Origin: Romanomermis culicivorax
Lineage: Eukaryota; Nematoda; Enoplea; Mermithida; Mermithidae
Reading direction: 5' to 3'
NCBI GenBank assembly: GCA_963922205.1
Contig: CAWUHX010000289.1
Location: 369,613-433,612, forward strand
Length of the DNA stretch: 64,000 nt
Below the pieces are notes generated by a model. It was not told where the DNA came from, did no database searches, and was given only the letters and a program-made list of their open reading frames with translations. The position numbers and the translations under genes are program-made. Below, piece by piece: positions 11,480 through 23,497 of this stretch (position 1 is the stretch's first letter; every line of letters begins with the position of its first letter).

Positions 11480-13425
11480 TACAGTATACCATGCATTTTC
11501 TTCAAACCTGCTGATCATACAGTATTCCGGACAATGCCACCATACACCCTACAAAAAACACCAATGTTTTATGTTGATGTTTGTTGTGGTTCCGAGGTCT
11601 GGCCATTGCAAAGTTTCATCTATGGTCTTGGGTGGACAGGGACAAAAGTTTGGAACCTTTAATACCATATTATATGCAATATATATGGCGGGAAACTTCC
11701 AAAATTAAATTCAAGACTAGAAGTTTGGAAAAATTGAGAGTTACAGTATGATCATGACGGTTTACTGTAATTGTGAAATAAAGTTACAGTATGAACCTGA
11801 AGTGTACTGTATGTCAATTTTTCGTTGATGCATGTGATACTGTAGTTTGTATGATTTTCAAATCTTACAGTATGATTGAGGATTACTGCAGCTATGAAAT
11901 GCACCATTCCAAAATTAATATGCATTTTGAAGACAACTGTATATGTGTATCATGTGCGGCATGATTTTACTCTATACAGTATGCTTGTTTTTTATATATA
12001 CCAGCACTTGTGTCATATTTTGTCTATTTTTGCTCCCTTGATCAACTCTAACAAACAGTGTCCAAGTCCTTTTTTTGCAGCCCTGTTCCCTGTACTTGTA
12101 CAGGAATGCCTGCTGGCTGGCCTCTTGTCCGAGGGTCAATTCCTCTGACTTTTGGTCCCCTATCATCATTCTTTCTATTTCTAAAGTCTTTTGTGTTGTC
12201 AAAGTCCACTTTTTATTAAGTGAACAAGTATGCCAAAACGGTTTGTGTTATGCTAATTTTGGCCCAAAAGAAGTGGATATAAACTTTTGCATAGTGTTTT
12301 GTAGTCTATGTCTGGCGTCGTTTTGCTAATTTTATTCATTCTCCTATTATTTTAATTGAAAGTTGGTCGCCCTGTCATTTGTGACGCTGGGTCACAAGTT
12401 GATTATGGTACTTCTACCATGGACACGCTTTATTTCTCAACATTCTTTATTCTCCTGGAGTTTAGCGTTAGTAGCTGCGACCTTTTGTGCCAAAGTTAGC
12501 TGTCATTCTGGGTGACAGCTTGCATCTTGGTTTGCAGTTTCCGGCACTTTTCCCAGATTGATTTTGTGTGAGGTGTTTGAACACTGGTGTGCCAACAGTA
12601 GTCCAGTTAGCCTTACCCTAAGAACCAGGTGAGCAGTCTCTCGCAAACGCCAGGGTATAGGAGCCGCTTAATATTTCACACTCTTCTCCACTGTAAGACC
12701 ATCACTAACTATTTTTGGCTTTCATCTCCACTGGTGTCTCTCATTGCAAGCACCACCAACAAATACTGTAGCAGGGTCCCCATGCCATACACCCGTGAGG
12801 CTAACTCACCCACTCTGCTTGTACAAATATCCAGTCCACTTTGATACTTTGGAGTTTGCAAACGCATCACTGCTGTTTTTTAAGTTTATTAAAAAAGATC
12901 CATCTATGCTTGGTGACCTAGTAAGATAAGCACTTTATACTTTGGCCTACTCTTCCCTTCTCCTGTGTCATCATACCTCTTTGTGCTGCATTGGCTCAGC
13001 GGTATTCCCAGACGGAACTAACCTTCTAGCACTTCTCCAGTTCCACTCCGGAACCAGAAGTACTTACAGTTCTTCTTTAATTCTCACCGTTCTTGGGCAA
13101 TCAGTCCACGTGATATGCTCTGCAACCTCTAAACTTGAGGTCAGACAGTGGCGTTTCTCCACCTACAGTACCCCTTTTGCCTAGGACTCCTGTAGTACTT
13201 TTACAGTAGTCATCACCTCTTCATCGCAAAATGGTGGCACACATCTGCTCCCCACTTAACTTCACGTGTAATATAAATGGTTTCAACATACAAAACAATG
13301 AAAGGTGATCACAAAAATCAGAGAAATATTGTAAATGCTAGCAAAAAGTGCACAATAAAGACATTGTGCAATTGTATACATTATTTGAACAATGACATAC
13401 AATAAAAAACCGTCATTCTCAATCT
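11480..13425. other. Unassigned stretch; no supported gene
   Basis: 11480-11960 is dispersed TACTGTA/TACAGTA repeat. 12040-13260 is more balanced in base composition and pyrimidine-rich on this strand, with several short ORFs, none showing a domain, splice structure or repeat partner in the window. It could be the decayed interior of an LTR element, because LTR-like sequence follows at 13430-13944, but I cannot show this. Confidence 0.35.
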
Positions 13426-13429
13426 CACG

Positions 13430-13944
13430 TTATATTTGAAAATAAAGGAAGGGTTAAGATGCCTCCCACCATTACCTGTCCTAGTAATGAAGAATCAGCA
13501 GGAGAGATAGCTGGCGATCATCCTTGATGCACGTGTTTCCTACACCTTTGCAACCTCGACTGTCCTAATTTAAATCCACCCTAAGCTTGGAGAGATTTTT
13601 CGTGTACAATTTTACGTAAAAAAGGAAACACACACGTAATCCAAAGAAGGTAGTTACATGATAAAACGTAGTAGAACAATAAGGAAGGGAGGTGTCGTTA
13701 AACAAAAATGTGGCCCCTGCTGGGAAAATGACAAGATAAGGCACACTGGAAAGCTAAAAGCCAATGGAAAGAATAACACTAATGATGATAAGAGAGCTCA
13801 CATGCACACCTACCAAATTCACTTCTTACAGTAAACAGCCTGGAATGGTCCCTTACACTTGATCGGAGTTGTACCTGCAGGCACTTCTTTAAAATCGACA
13901 AACTATTAGGAAATTGCACAGTAATTGCTAGAAACACACTACAA
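13430..13944. mobile_element. Diverged solo LTR or LTR fragment (LTR-B-like)
   Basis: It contains AGCAGGAGAGATAGC and ends with GTACCTGCAGGCACTTC...AAATCGACAAACTATTAGGAAAT...AAACACACTACAACA, the same ordered 3' landmarks as the LTR-B copies ending at 21393 and 30132. Its left end is not sharp. Confidence 0.6.
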
Positions 13945-14139
13945 CAGTCATAGATAATAGATTAGTTAATTAGGAGGGAGTCGTTCACAAAATCTAGGCT
14001 AGTTAATGCTTTCAATATGATAACAGAAAAAAGGCTCACAACATGTGGGATAATAGGTAAACTAAACACTTTATGTATAATAATAATAAAAATAGTATTT
14101 TCAGTTATAAAAGATTTTTTCAGTCACAAAGTCTATAAT

Positions 14140-15235
14140 TTGGATTTCATATTAAAAGCTTCTCAATAACTAAATTTTCAAAGCTCTTGATCCACTAATC
14201 ATGTCTTCATGCAGTTTCCATAGTAGTTGATCAGGACAAAATTGAAATATAAACTGTCACAGTTATTGAGTGTTACTTCCGATCGCTAATTCCAAGCCTG
14301 GTGATACTCTCATACACTGTTTTTTGACTATAAAGCTGGTCTTGAAGCCTTGTGCTAATCAACTTATAGCTTTATAGCATAGCCCATTGCAGCTTTTTCA
14401 TTTGTGCTCCAAATAAGCCATGTTTCATAATGTATACTATTTGTCAGGGTTACTGTAGGTGCACCTGTTCAACTTCGGGCGTGGGTGCACAGGGTAGACG
14501 CTTTAAATTTAGACAGATTTATTGTACCACTGTTTCACGTATTTTTTGGTCTTTTCCATTATTAGTTTTTTGTTTATATTGGATGCGTCACACGGTCTTC
14601 TTTATATATAATTTTATGATATTGACGTCATCTCCATATCTTCCCAATACAAGCTCAACACAGCCATTTGTTTTGTTTTGTGAGCATAGTGGAAGTTCAA
14701 TAGATTTGGATTGGAGACCGGGGTAGGAACTCCTGAGGTACATGCCAAGGTTTTCTGCCTGAGACTTAGGGATGTACTGGTGAATGTATCCTCGAGTCCA
14801 GTGAGAGAGTTCTGGTGTGGTTGTGTTTTGTTAGCCTGTGGTCAAAAAACTGTTGCAACTCCCTTTGTATAAACCCAAAGGTCAGTCACATCATCCTCCA
14901 TAGACCACAGAAGCCTAACATGTTTGCACTCCCAGCTTTTTTTAAACCAAATATGAATTGTTCATTCGAGCCTTGATTCTCGTAAGATTCATAAAACAGA
15001 GTACAAAATGGAATATGACATTTCTGTTATTTTTGTAATTTTGTCGTCACTTTTATGTATTATTGAACTAAATGCCAATGCGGCACTTTCACAAGAAATA
15101 TATGAATCTCACATTTGAACATTGGCAGAATTGTCATGGGTGCAAATGGCAAAGCGCAATAAAATTAGCACAACATATTATTCAACTACGTGCGTCAAAT
15201 ATTTGGAATTAGTTTTACATGTTCACAGTGGTTAT
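14140..15235. other. Duplicated non-coding DNA, unit 2
   Basis: It matches the 4680-5930 region in order (the TCTATAATTT...TTAAAAGCTTCT block, the GAAGCCTTGTGCTAAT block, the CATTTG block before the exon-1 remnant), but the 143-bp TACTGTAG array is replaced by unrelated DNA at about 14450-14940. No supported gene. Confidence 0.5.
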
Positions 15236-15479
15236 GAAAATTTTATGGGATTTTTTGGAGTGAAAATAAATTTGAAGCATAGGGTTTAGCCCAAACCTGG
15301 GTTACCATCAGCATTGCTGGCTGATTTTCATTCCGAAAATTTCGTATAATTTTCATTTCGTAAATGGTCGGCAGTTCAAAGCAGTAGGTATGCTGCTACT
15401 TGCCAAATGTTATAGGTTTGGGACCACCAAGCATTAAAGTTGTATGCTAAAAATCATAGCCAAGGGGAGCGCGTTAATC

Positions 15480-15560
15480 TGGGTTCATCTTGTGGTGTAG
15501 TGAGGACATTAGCCCGGAATGCTGGTAACCCAGGTTGTTCGACTCCCCGGCTAGACTCTA
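15480..15560 (+). repeat. tRNA-like repeat, possible SINE head
   Basis: TGGTGTAGTGAGGACATTAGC resembles a pol III A box and GTTCGACTCC a B box about 45 bp later, but no cloverleaf acceptor stem closes. It lies in DNA inserted into the exon-1 remnant of unit 2. It is more likely a tRNA-derived element than a working tRNA gene. Confidence 0.4.
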
Positions 15561-15564
15561 TTTT

Positions 15565-15810
15565 CCAAACAATGGTTTATTTGCTTTTGTTGTCGAGGCA
15601 ACCTGTAACCACTATTCCAGGCTTCAGTCAAGGTTAGGCTCAATCCAGGAGTTGAAGCCCGGAGCTTGCGGCTAGCGTCCACATGCTCTAACGAACTGAA
15701 CCAACAGCCCAGCAGGAAAGGCGCTCTCTTCTTGCAACAATGCGTAGTTGAGGTGGTTGCTTTGGCCACTCTCAACATTGTTATTTGCATAAAATTCTGA
15801 ATCAGGTAAT
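15565..15810 (+). pseudogene. Exon-1 remnant of unit 2, split by a SINE
   Basis: GGTTTATTTGCTTTTGTT (about 15571-15590) and TTATTTGCATAAAATTCTGAATCAG|GTAAT (about 15780-15805) are two halves of the same signal-exon remnant seen uninterrupted at 5925 and 21595, separated by an insertion of about 190 bp. Confidence 0.6.
15590..15780 (-). mobile_element. tRNA-derived SINE, minus strand
   Basis: Read on the minus strand it has an A-box-like TGGTTCAGTTCGTTAGAGC, a B-box-like GGCTTCAACTCC about 40 bp on, then GAGCCTAACCTTGACTGAAGCC and a tail ending ACAGGTTGCCTCGACA. The same 3' order is present on the plus strand at 28610-28660. TTGTT on both sides is a likely target-site duplication. Confidence 0.65.
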
Positions 15811-16394
15811 AAGGTTCTGCCTGGCCAGGTCTCCTGGATAATATGATTAATTAGAACAATGTAGATGGTAATGAACATCATGCAGAAGCAATATACTAAA
15901 TCTCACACGCTTTGAATATTTTGATGAATAAAATTGATTTGTAGCTCAAGTTGGTTTATTCACATCAATTATGTGTTCATAGATCAATATTCTGACAATA
16001 ATATTTATGGTCTAAAAATAGACTTATTTGCATAATTAGGGAATAATGATTATGGTGATGCTCAATTTCATAGTCGGCCTAGCCTCAGGACCTAAAAACA
16101 GAAAATTGAATCTAAAAGAAAGGCTGAAACTTGACATTTAGAAACCTTACTTTTGTACAGTAAATCGTTATATAGTTGACTAAAAATCTGAAATCTAACA
16201 ATTAAAATTTAGCTTTTTATATAAATTTTATATTTTTATATATGCCGATAAGCTAGAAACTGCAGTTGCCATAGTATTTCATTCTGGTAATGTAAAATAT
16301 TTAATATTTATGGATATTAACTGCAATAGTTGTATTTTTGTCTTGACTCAAACACCAATAAGGGTGCAGCTTACTACTAATACTATATGCTTTA

Positions 16395-16565
16395 TTGATA
16401 CATATCTTACAGTATGATCACCTTACATGATGTGCAGGTACATTTCCTGTCGAACACTTTCTTGGAAAGTTCCAAAACCTTCCACATAATCCCGTAAACT
16501 CTGTTCCCCTACATTCTACACTGTTCTAGCATATTCCATGAGAGTATATAACCCATTTTTTACAT
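16395..16565 (+). promoter_or_regulatory. Promoter of paralog 2: heat-shock-like element plus TATA
   Basis: TTCTAGCATATTCC (16524-16537) and AGTATATAAC (about 16552-16561) stand at the same place as in paralog 1. The upstream end carries GATACATATCTTACAGTATGATCACC. The heat-shock element has one mismatch from the symmetrical pattern (TAGCA). Confidence 0.6.
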
Positions 16566-16624
16566 AGTATTCAGTACATTACTATTGTATGTTGTGTTGG
16601 ACAGCCTTATTAAACATAGCTAGT

Positions 16625-19125
16625 ATGGGTATATCACATTTATTCGCTTTGGTTATTTGCGTCAAAGTTACAACAGGAGAATCAAGTAAGGCCAATTGTG
16701 AACTCCTGTAAATTAGGGTATGCATGCCTAACTGCAACGAGTAATATGGTAATGATTACCCTGCTGCTACTCACATTGAATAATACATTTCATAGTTGCT
16801 TCGAAGTCTTTCCGGGAAAATAGCATTTGTAAAAACATACAATAGAACAATGTATCAAAGTTTAAGGTGATAAATACTTGTAGATATCCTGATTGAGACA
16901 CTCCACAAAAGTCAGGGTTAGCATAATTATCTTGTATTGGTATCTTTTGTTTCAGTCTGCATGCGACGTCTATGCGAGGATACCCTGTACAACATCAAAA
17001 TACACAGACATGTCCACTTCCACATATTTAGTAAAGGCAGCAAAAATCAATGTCCAATGTCGACAAGGTTTGTACTCAAGTTTCTTGTACCATATGATGT
17101 TCAATGGTTCAATGTCGGGATACCCATAGCCATATACAACCCAGATTGTGGATCATTCATGATACCTAATCTTACAGAAAATAAACTAGATTATGCATGC
17201 TCAAACACTCGCTTTTCCCTATTTCGCGAACTGTCGGGATCCGATGGACCTGCATACATATTTTACATTCATGAAGGCGCCCTTCTTGGAATAACCGCAG
17301 ATGATGAATCACAAGATTTTAGATTTGTATTACTCAAAAACTCTTCACTCACTGGTGATGTAGATTTGATTGTGAACCGCACTACAACATGGTGTTTTCA
17401 TACAATTTCAAAAATGGATGTTGAACTGGGAAATATGGCAAATCCAATGATACCATACTGTGAATATTACATGTATCAGAATGGCTACAGTAAGTTTATG
17501 TGGGGTAGATTTTACGAATATTCAATGATATATTATATCAAGGTAGCAATGGAACAAGTCACGTGTTGTCAACCACCAGTCAGTCCATTGTGGTCAAAAA
17601 TCAAATGTCTAAAAAGTGAGTATACTTAGTTTACTGTATCGTTAGACAATGTATAGATCATATGAGTATGAATAAACTGTCTGAAGAAACTACAGTAATA
17701 ATAAAATTGGAAACTATATATTGCAAAAACTTGACTATATACCTTTGAAATAGAACTTGTAGAACTTTGCAAGACAATGCGAGACATGAAATGTACCTGC
17801 ACATCATATATCCTGATTATACTATAAGATCTGTATCACTTGTATTTGCACATCATGTAAGATTATCCTATTGTAAGACATGTTTCATATATCATTATAA
17901 TATTTTGTATTATACCATTCTAGACTAATTTATATTATACTATTTTATATCATATTATTTTACATTATAACATATTGTATTATATTGTTTTATATTATTT
18001 AAATTTGTGTTACTTTATTTTATATCTCTTTTATAATTTTTCCCCATTTTTTCTGAATATCTTTGATACAAGTTTTTTGCTGAACATTACAGAACGCATG
18101 CCGAAACCCTTTTTTCTGTTTTTTTCTTTTTTTGTGTTTTTCCTAATTTTTCTGCTGACAACTTTCTTGCAACTGCTTGGCAAATGTTTGTGATATAGAA
18201 TTATGAAGGATACAAAATGGAAAATGGTCGGAAAATTCCACATGAGACAACAAAAGCGTCATTTTTAAGTCGCATGACTTCACCATTCAAGAAGTTTATG
18301 CAGTAGAATTAAAATATATATTACAAAAATATGCTCAATTGTTGCACAAAAGATAAAACAAGTAAAAAAAAGTACAAAGTTTTCAAATGATGGAAAAATG
18401 AACTTTTTTGTAAACTGTCCATCAAAATACATTCCTGATTAAAAAAGTTAAATTTTTTCTGTTTTTCAAAAAAAGCATACTGACGAGTAAAAGTGGAAAA
18501 TGGCCATAAAAAGCAAAGTGTGGTGAGAATTTGTAAACTTGAGGTGTAAAGTAAGAGTGCAAACTGGTTGTTAAGTGCAGAGTTTGAGGTGGAAGTGTAA
18601 ACTGACTGCTAAAATCAAAGTCTTAAGTGAAAGTGTAAACTGACTCCGAGAATAGAAGAGTGAAGTGGGAACGTATACTGACTGTCAAGGCCACAGTGTA
18701 AAATGAAAATATAGAGTCAAGTAAGAATTGCATGTTGAAACTGAGTGTAAAATGCAAAGTATCAATTAAAAGTGTAAACAGCTCGTAGGCTATCTGAATG
18801 GAAAGAAGCGACCGATGATTACTGTAACTTTTTATGATCTATGGTCAACGATATGTGGAAAAATGTGCCTGGCAATAAATTGCAGAATATTCTAGAATAT
18901 AGATGAATGCAGTTATATAGAATATAAGGAAGTTTCTAGAACTTAAAAGCAACAATGCACTATGTGAAATGTACCTGCACATCATATTTGGTGATCATAC
19001 TGTAGGACACCAATCAGTTATCAAGAGGAAATTTAGTCATATCTTTCAGGATTATATCCCAAATGGTAACAAAGAGCAAGAAGAAGCCGCAAAAGTGTCG
19101 GGCTCACGCAAAAAGAACGACGTAA
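16625..19125 (+). CDS. Secreted cysteine-containing protein, paralog 2
   Basis: Unknown family. Proposed exons: 16625-16685 (signal peptide MGISHLFALVICVKVTTG), 16956-17489, 17543-17615, 19050-19125. About 50 bp present upstream of the other paralogs is missing, so the TTTCAG acceptor in front of the ATG is lost and the start is less certain. The frame is otherwise open and conserved (CMRRLCEDTLYNIK, QCPMSTRFVLKFLVPYDVQWFNVG, DYACSN). The NECGY cysteine is replaced (GPAYIF), leaving an odd number. Exon 3 (SSNGTSHVLSTTSQS) is Ser/Thr-rich. The last exon keeps phase and the basic QKCRA motif, ending TAA 19123-19125. A degenerate extra last exon lies near 18207. An alternative stop is TGA 17617-17619, read directly through the exon-3 donor. 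Confidence 0.65.
17730..17880 (-). promoter_or_regulatory. Degraded inverted promoter copy, unit 2 (first)
   Basis: It keeps TAGAACTTTGCAAGACAATGC and AAATGTACCTGCACATCAT, the outer part of the inverted promoter repeat, but the heat-shock-like core is largely lost. Confidence 0.45.
18480..18790. repeat. Degenerate GTGTAAACTGACT minisatellite
   Basis: About 28-35 bp imperfect units built on AGTGTAAACTG(A/G)(C/T)TG, matching 9820-10010 and 26040-26290 at the equivalent place in units 1 and 3. Confidence 0.6.
18880..19020 (-). promoter_or_regulatory. Second inverted promoter copy, unit 2, before the last exon
   Basis: AATATTCTAGAATAT, TTTCTAGAACTT, AAATGTACCTGCACATCAT and TGATCATACTGTAGGA follow in the inverted order seen in the other units. 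It lies directly before the proposed last exon at 19050. Confidence 0.55.
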
Positions 19126-19129
19126 AATG

Positions 19130-20785
19130 GAGGATAAATTTTATATTCAATTTAGTGTAACATTGCAGTTTAGTTGAATAAAATTATTATTTATTACTCA
19201 AAAAATGCAAAAAAATTAGTGTCAAACGATTTAGAAGTTCACCCTATTAGTCTATAACATGAGAATTTTAATAATATTTTATGAACCCAAAGTTAGTGTT
19301 TTAGCTCAAAATTTTCTGTAAAATGCTTTTCAATGTTAAATTTTATAGATTTATGAAATTTAGTGTGTATATTCATCATTGGATGCAGATCATAAATTAA
19401 AGGGGCTCATGATATACAACAGATATACAAAAATATTTTGAGAATTACAGGGCGTCGTATAGGGAACAAATTAGAATTATTTTAGATGGTCAAGAATTGA
19501 AAGACTGTGAAAATTTGTTCATCGATGAATAAAGTTTTCACTATTGGAAATTTTACCCCAGAAAATATAGAAATTCAAAACTTAATTTACATTTTCATTG
19601 CTGAATTTAATTTATCTAATCAAATTTGAATTTTATAGTTTTTTTATTTATTTACATTAAATTATTCAAATAATTTATTTAATTTGTATTAAAATTAAAT
19701 ATAGATTTAGATTTCAGATTTACCGAGGAATTATTTAAGGTGAAAAATTGTTCATCATCCTCTGTGCCCAATGCCTTATATAGAATATTTTCAAAGGTTG
19801 CATTTTCCAAGGCTACTGTATGAAGAACTTGAATAGTCAAGAACATCAATGTCTGGGATGTCAATCTTTCCGTAATACTACGGAAAAACCAACAGTTGAG
19901 ATCTTGTATGGAAAATTCACGTATATTGTTGATTGTTTCGAGTATGTTATAGGTGAAGTTCAAGGTTACTACTGTCTTCAAGCTTTACTGGAGGTGGATG
20001 TAAGGCTGTTAGGGATACTGTAGCTCTTTTTATTGATGAATTATATCATTGTAATTTTAATGAGTAATCTGTTATTAATAAGAAACATTAACATTTTGAC
20101 CAACATCTTATACGTATTTTTGATTTCAATAATTTTCTATAAATGGTATATTATATACATTAAAAAAAGAAAAAATGAAAAAATGGCAAGTATGTAAGAC
20201 CTGTTCAATATCATACGTAAGGTATTTTAAGTTATCAAAATTTTTTTTTTAATCATAATATACGTGAAGTCTATAATTTGCATTCCATCAAAAGTTCCTT
20301 ATCAACTTAATTTTTAAAGCTCGTGATCCGAAAAACTATGTCATCATGACTTAGATTGGCAATAATCTACAAATTGCAGTTTCCATGGTATTTGATCCAA
20401 ACAATCTATCATGTTGAATATGAACTGCTATAGTTATTAAATGTTATTTTTGTTACCTGAAGCCCTTACTTGAAGCTGCGCATTACTCTCATATGCAGTT
20501 TTTGACTGTGAAGATAGAGTCAGGTCTTGAAGCCTTGTGCTAGTTAACTCATAGCTTTATACTGTAGCCAATTGCACCTTTTTCATTTGGACTCCAAATT
20601 AGCTGTGTTTCATGATACGCACTATTTGCAATGGCGCCTTTTTTGTGTGCATTTTTTATATACCAAATACATGTTGTTCATTTGATCAAATGATTTTTCT
20701 TGGACTCAGAAAACAGAAAATTAAATCTAATATAACATTTTAGTATTTTGTAATTTTCTTGACACATTTCATGTATTATGGAAAT
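19130..20785. other. Unit 2/3 spacer; no confirmed gene
   Basis: AATAAAA near 19170 may serve paralog 2. A 100-codon minus-strand ORF at 19679-19981 has no recognised domain. 20014-20090 resembles 26985-27060. 20130-20310 is a remnant of the thymidylate-synthase-type minisatellite flank. I see no supported gene. Confidence 0.4.
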
Positions 20786-20789
20786 TAAT

Positions 20790-21393
20790 GTTTTGTTTGA
20801 GAATATTTGGATTTGATCTTTGGGTGGCTCTCTGACCGACTTCTTGCCCCCTTGATCCGTGGGTCGGAGGAAGGAGTTAAAATCAGTAAGAGGAATTGAA
20901 GTGCAGGAGAGATAGCCAGGGATAGACCTTAAGGCCAGTGCTTCCCTGGGCCTGCCCTAAACCTTGGAATGACTTCTCACTCAGAGTCGAGGAGTCCAGT
21001 ACAAGAATACTACCTGCCCAAGAAATGCCCAACTAAATCTAGCCAGACAAGGTGACACAATTTTTTGAACACAAATAAAACACTTTGCTAACTAAACATT
21101 TATTTATACAACTTACCTAAAAATCGCCTCTTCCTAAAAATCTGACGTCTTACTAACATAAAAGCAAGACGAATTATTGCACAGGCGTAATACTAGTTAA
21201 AATACAAAAGGCGAGGCGCACGAATAATAATCAATAATATACACTAACTAATTCCTAAAAATCATCTTCTACAGTAACCGTCGAGCTGGGCCAGGTCGAG
21301 CATAGTTGCACATTTGTACCTGCGGGCGGTATTACGAAATTGACAAAACTATAAGAAAATCCTGAAAAATTGGCGGAAACACACTACAACATT
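20790..21393. mobile_element. Solo LTR, family LTR-B
   Basis: It contains GATCTTTGGGTGG, TGACCGACTTCTTGCC, CTTGATCCGTGGG and GCAGGAGAGATAGCC, and ends GTACCTGCGGGCGG...AAATTGGCGGAAACACACTACAACA. The same sequence, interrupted, is at 28980-30132. It has no internal coding region, so it is a solo LTR or a non-autonomous element. The left boundary is uncertain. Confidence 0.65.
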
Positions 21394-23114
21394 AACGCTA
21401 AAGGGGCACTTTTTCAAGGAAGGCTTATGCTGTTTATGCTAATGCATATATGAATGACACATTTAAATAACGGCACAATTGTCATGGGTGCAAATTGCAA
21501 AGCACAAAGAAAACCAGGGTATAGAGCTAAAAAGCTATTTATTCAACTATACGCACTGAATATTTGGAATCAGTTTTAGATGTTAACAATGGGTTACAGC
21601 ACAGGTTTATTTGCTTTTCTTATTTGTGTAAAACTCTGAATCAAGTAATGTCAAAAACTAGGTCCTGCTTGGGCAACCCACCTTCCTAATATGTTCAAGT
21701 AGAACAAGGTATATGGTAATGGGCATTATGCTAAAGAACTAAATAATTGAATTCCCTCAAATTTACAACATATTTGCAGTACTTGCTTTGAATATGTTCC
21801 CAAATGAAATTGATTACAAGGAGGACTATTGTAGCTCATAATAATATGCTCACATCAATTATGCTTGCTGAAGCACTATGCTGACAATAATTGAATTCGT
21901 CAAAAAATCAAGTCATCATGGTAAATAACGAATAGTGATTATCATCAGGGTACGTATCTATAGTACATGTCGCCTCAGAACGTAAAAATAGAAAGTTAAA
22001 TCTACAAAAATAATTGATACTTCACATTCAGAAAATTTTTTTTTTATACAGTAGATCTTTATATAGTTAACTCAATCAATATGAGCATGGTACACATCAG
22101 GTTTGTTTAAAAATCTAAATTGTAACATTTACATGCATATGTCAAATGTATATTTTCATTTAAATTGTATAAATTTCAGTAGAACAAATGTTACCTGTCA
22201 TTCCAATCAAAATAATTTTACAAAAGTTGTATATAATTTATGTATATATGAAATTAAAAACGATATGTTAAACGTTACAATAATTGTATTGCATGTTTTT
22301 CATATAAACATATTTCACGGAATATTAACAATCTGTTTCTTGCGCATTCAATGGTTCTTGACAGAGTTGAAAGCAAGTGCTGCACACCTTTGATGCAATT
22401 CTTTGAGTTACTGTAGATTGCAATTTTTTAAAAAGTACCAGTTTTGCTTAAATGCATACTTTAGATAACGACATTAAGTGCTTTAACACGCTGATTGTAA
22501 TCACCTTATACCAAAAATAACAAAGTCTTGCAGCATATACCAAACTTATGTGTTGCACATATAGCAGGGGACAGATGTTGTGCGGATATTTAGACACAAT
22601 ATTTGGACATTTCTATTTTTTCCAAAAAGATATAAAAAATCTTACAGTAATTGCACACAAGTAAGAAAAATAAGCTTATCAATAAAGGCACTTGCCAATT
22701 TTTGAAGATTTTTTCAGATAGTTTTTGATAGTTTTCAATTTTTTCTAGCTTTTTCAAATTATTTTTAAATTTTCACTCCTGTTACGGAATATCACGACGT
22801 ATTTTTACATGCACTATTAATGTCATTCCCTGTCGTGGTAGTTTTTTAATCATAGCGCAGTGCATGGTTATAATTAGGCTAGGAAAAATTTCCTCATCAA
22901 GCAAAGCTTCAAAACCTTTGGACTGATAAATACATGTATTAAATTGCTACTAAGCTAGAAACTGCAGTTTCCATAGTATTTTAATTAAACTAATCTACAA
23001 ATATTGTATATTCATGGATGTTGACTTTAATCTTTGTATTTGAGTTCTCAATTATTTGGCCTGAGATCACGTATTGCCTTTATTTGAGGAGTGATAAAGG
23101 TATAGCTTACCACT
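21394..23114. other. Duplicated non-coding DNA upstream of paralog 3
   Basis: It parallels 5800-7097 (GTCATGG(C/G)TGCAAA, exon-1 remnant, GATTACAAGGAGGA block). No supported gene; a 96-codon ORF at 22103-22393 has no match in the sister units. Confidence 0.5.
21595..21652 (+). pseudogene. Exon-1 remnant of unit 3
   Basis: GGGTTACAGCACAGGTTTATTTGC...CTGAATCAA|GTAATGTC aligns with the signal-peptide exon and donor of the working genes, including the following GTCAAAAACTAGGTCCTG intron start. It has no ATG and an in-frame stop. Confidence 0.55.
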
Positions 23115-23310
23115 GAAGCTAGATAGGCTATTGATACATATCTTACAGTATGATTATGTTACATGATGTATAGGTTTATTTCAGGTACTGCATTATCCTG
23201 CAAAATTCTACAACATTTGACAATATTTGACTATTTTCTGTTCATGTACATTCTGCGATGTTCTAGAATATTCTGTTGTTTTCTGTGATGTTATGTAAGG
23301 CGTGTTATTC
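23115..23310 (+). promoter_or_regulatory. Promoter of paralog 3: heat-shock-like element
   Basis: TTCTAGAATATTC at 23261-23273 is a good heat-shock element. The TATA position is weaker (TTATGTAAGG at about 23290). The outer end has GATACATATCTTACAGTATGATTATG. Confidence 0.6.
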
Positions 23311-23497
23311 CGCATAGTCGTTCATTTCTTTATTTTACTATTCAGTACATAAGTAGGGTATCTTGTGTTAATTAGCTTTGCTAGTATTCCAATTGGATAT
23401 TTACCAATTACCCCAACCTCAACCCGTTATCAACTTAGTCGAATCATTATTAAAAGCACAACAGCTATAGAAAATTAGCATGTAAAATTACTTTCAG

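Noticed and set aside
12040..13260. Several short plus-strand ORFs in a pyrimidine-rich block
   Set aside because: No recognised domain and no matching splice sites; could be a decayed element interior but nothing supports a gene.
16937..17629. 230-codon ORF over paralog 2
   Set aside because: It reads through the exon-2 donor and the acceptor of exon 3 in the wrong frame and lacks the signal peptide; the spliced model fits all four paralogs.
19679..19981. 100-codon minus-strand ORF
   Set aside because: No domain, splice context or equivalent in the sister units; kept only as an unassigned stretch.
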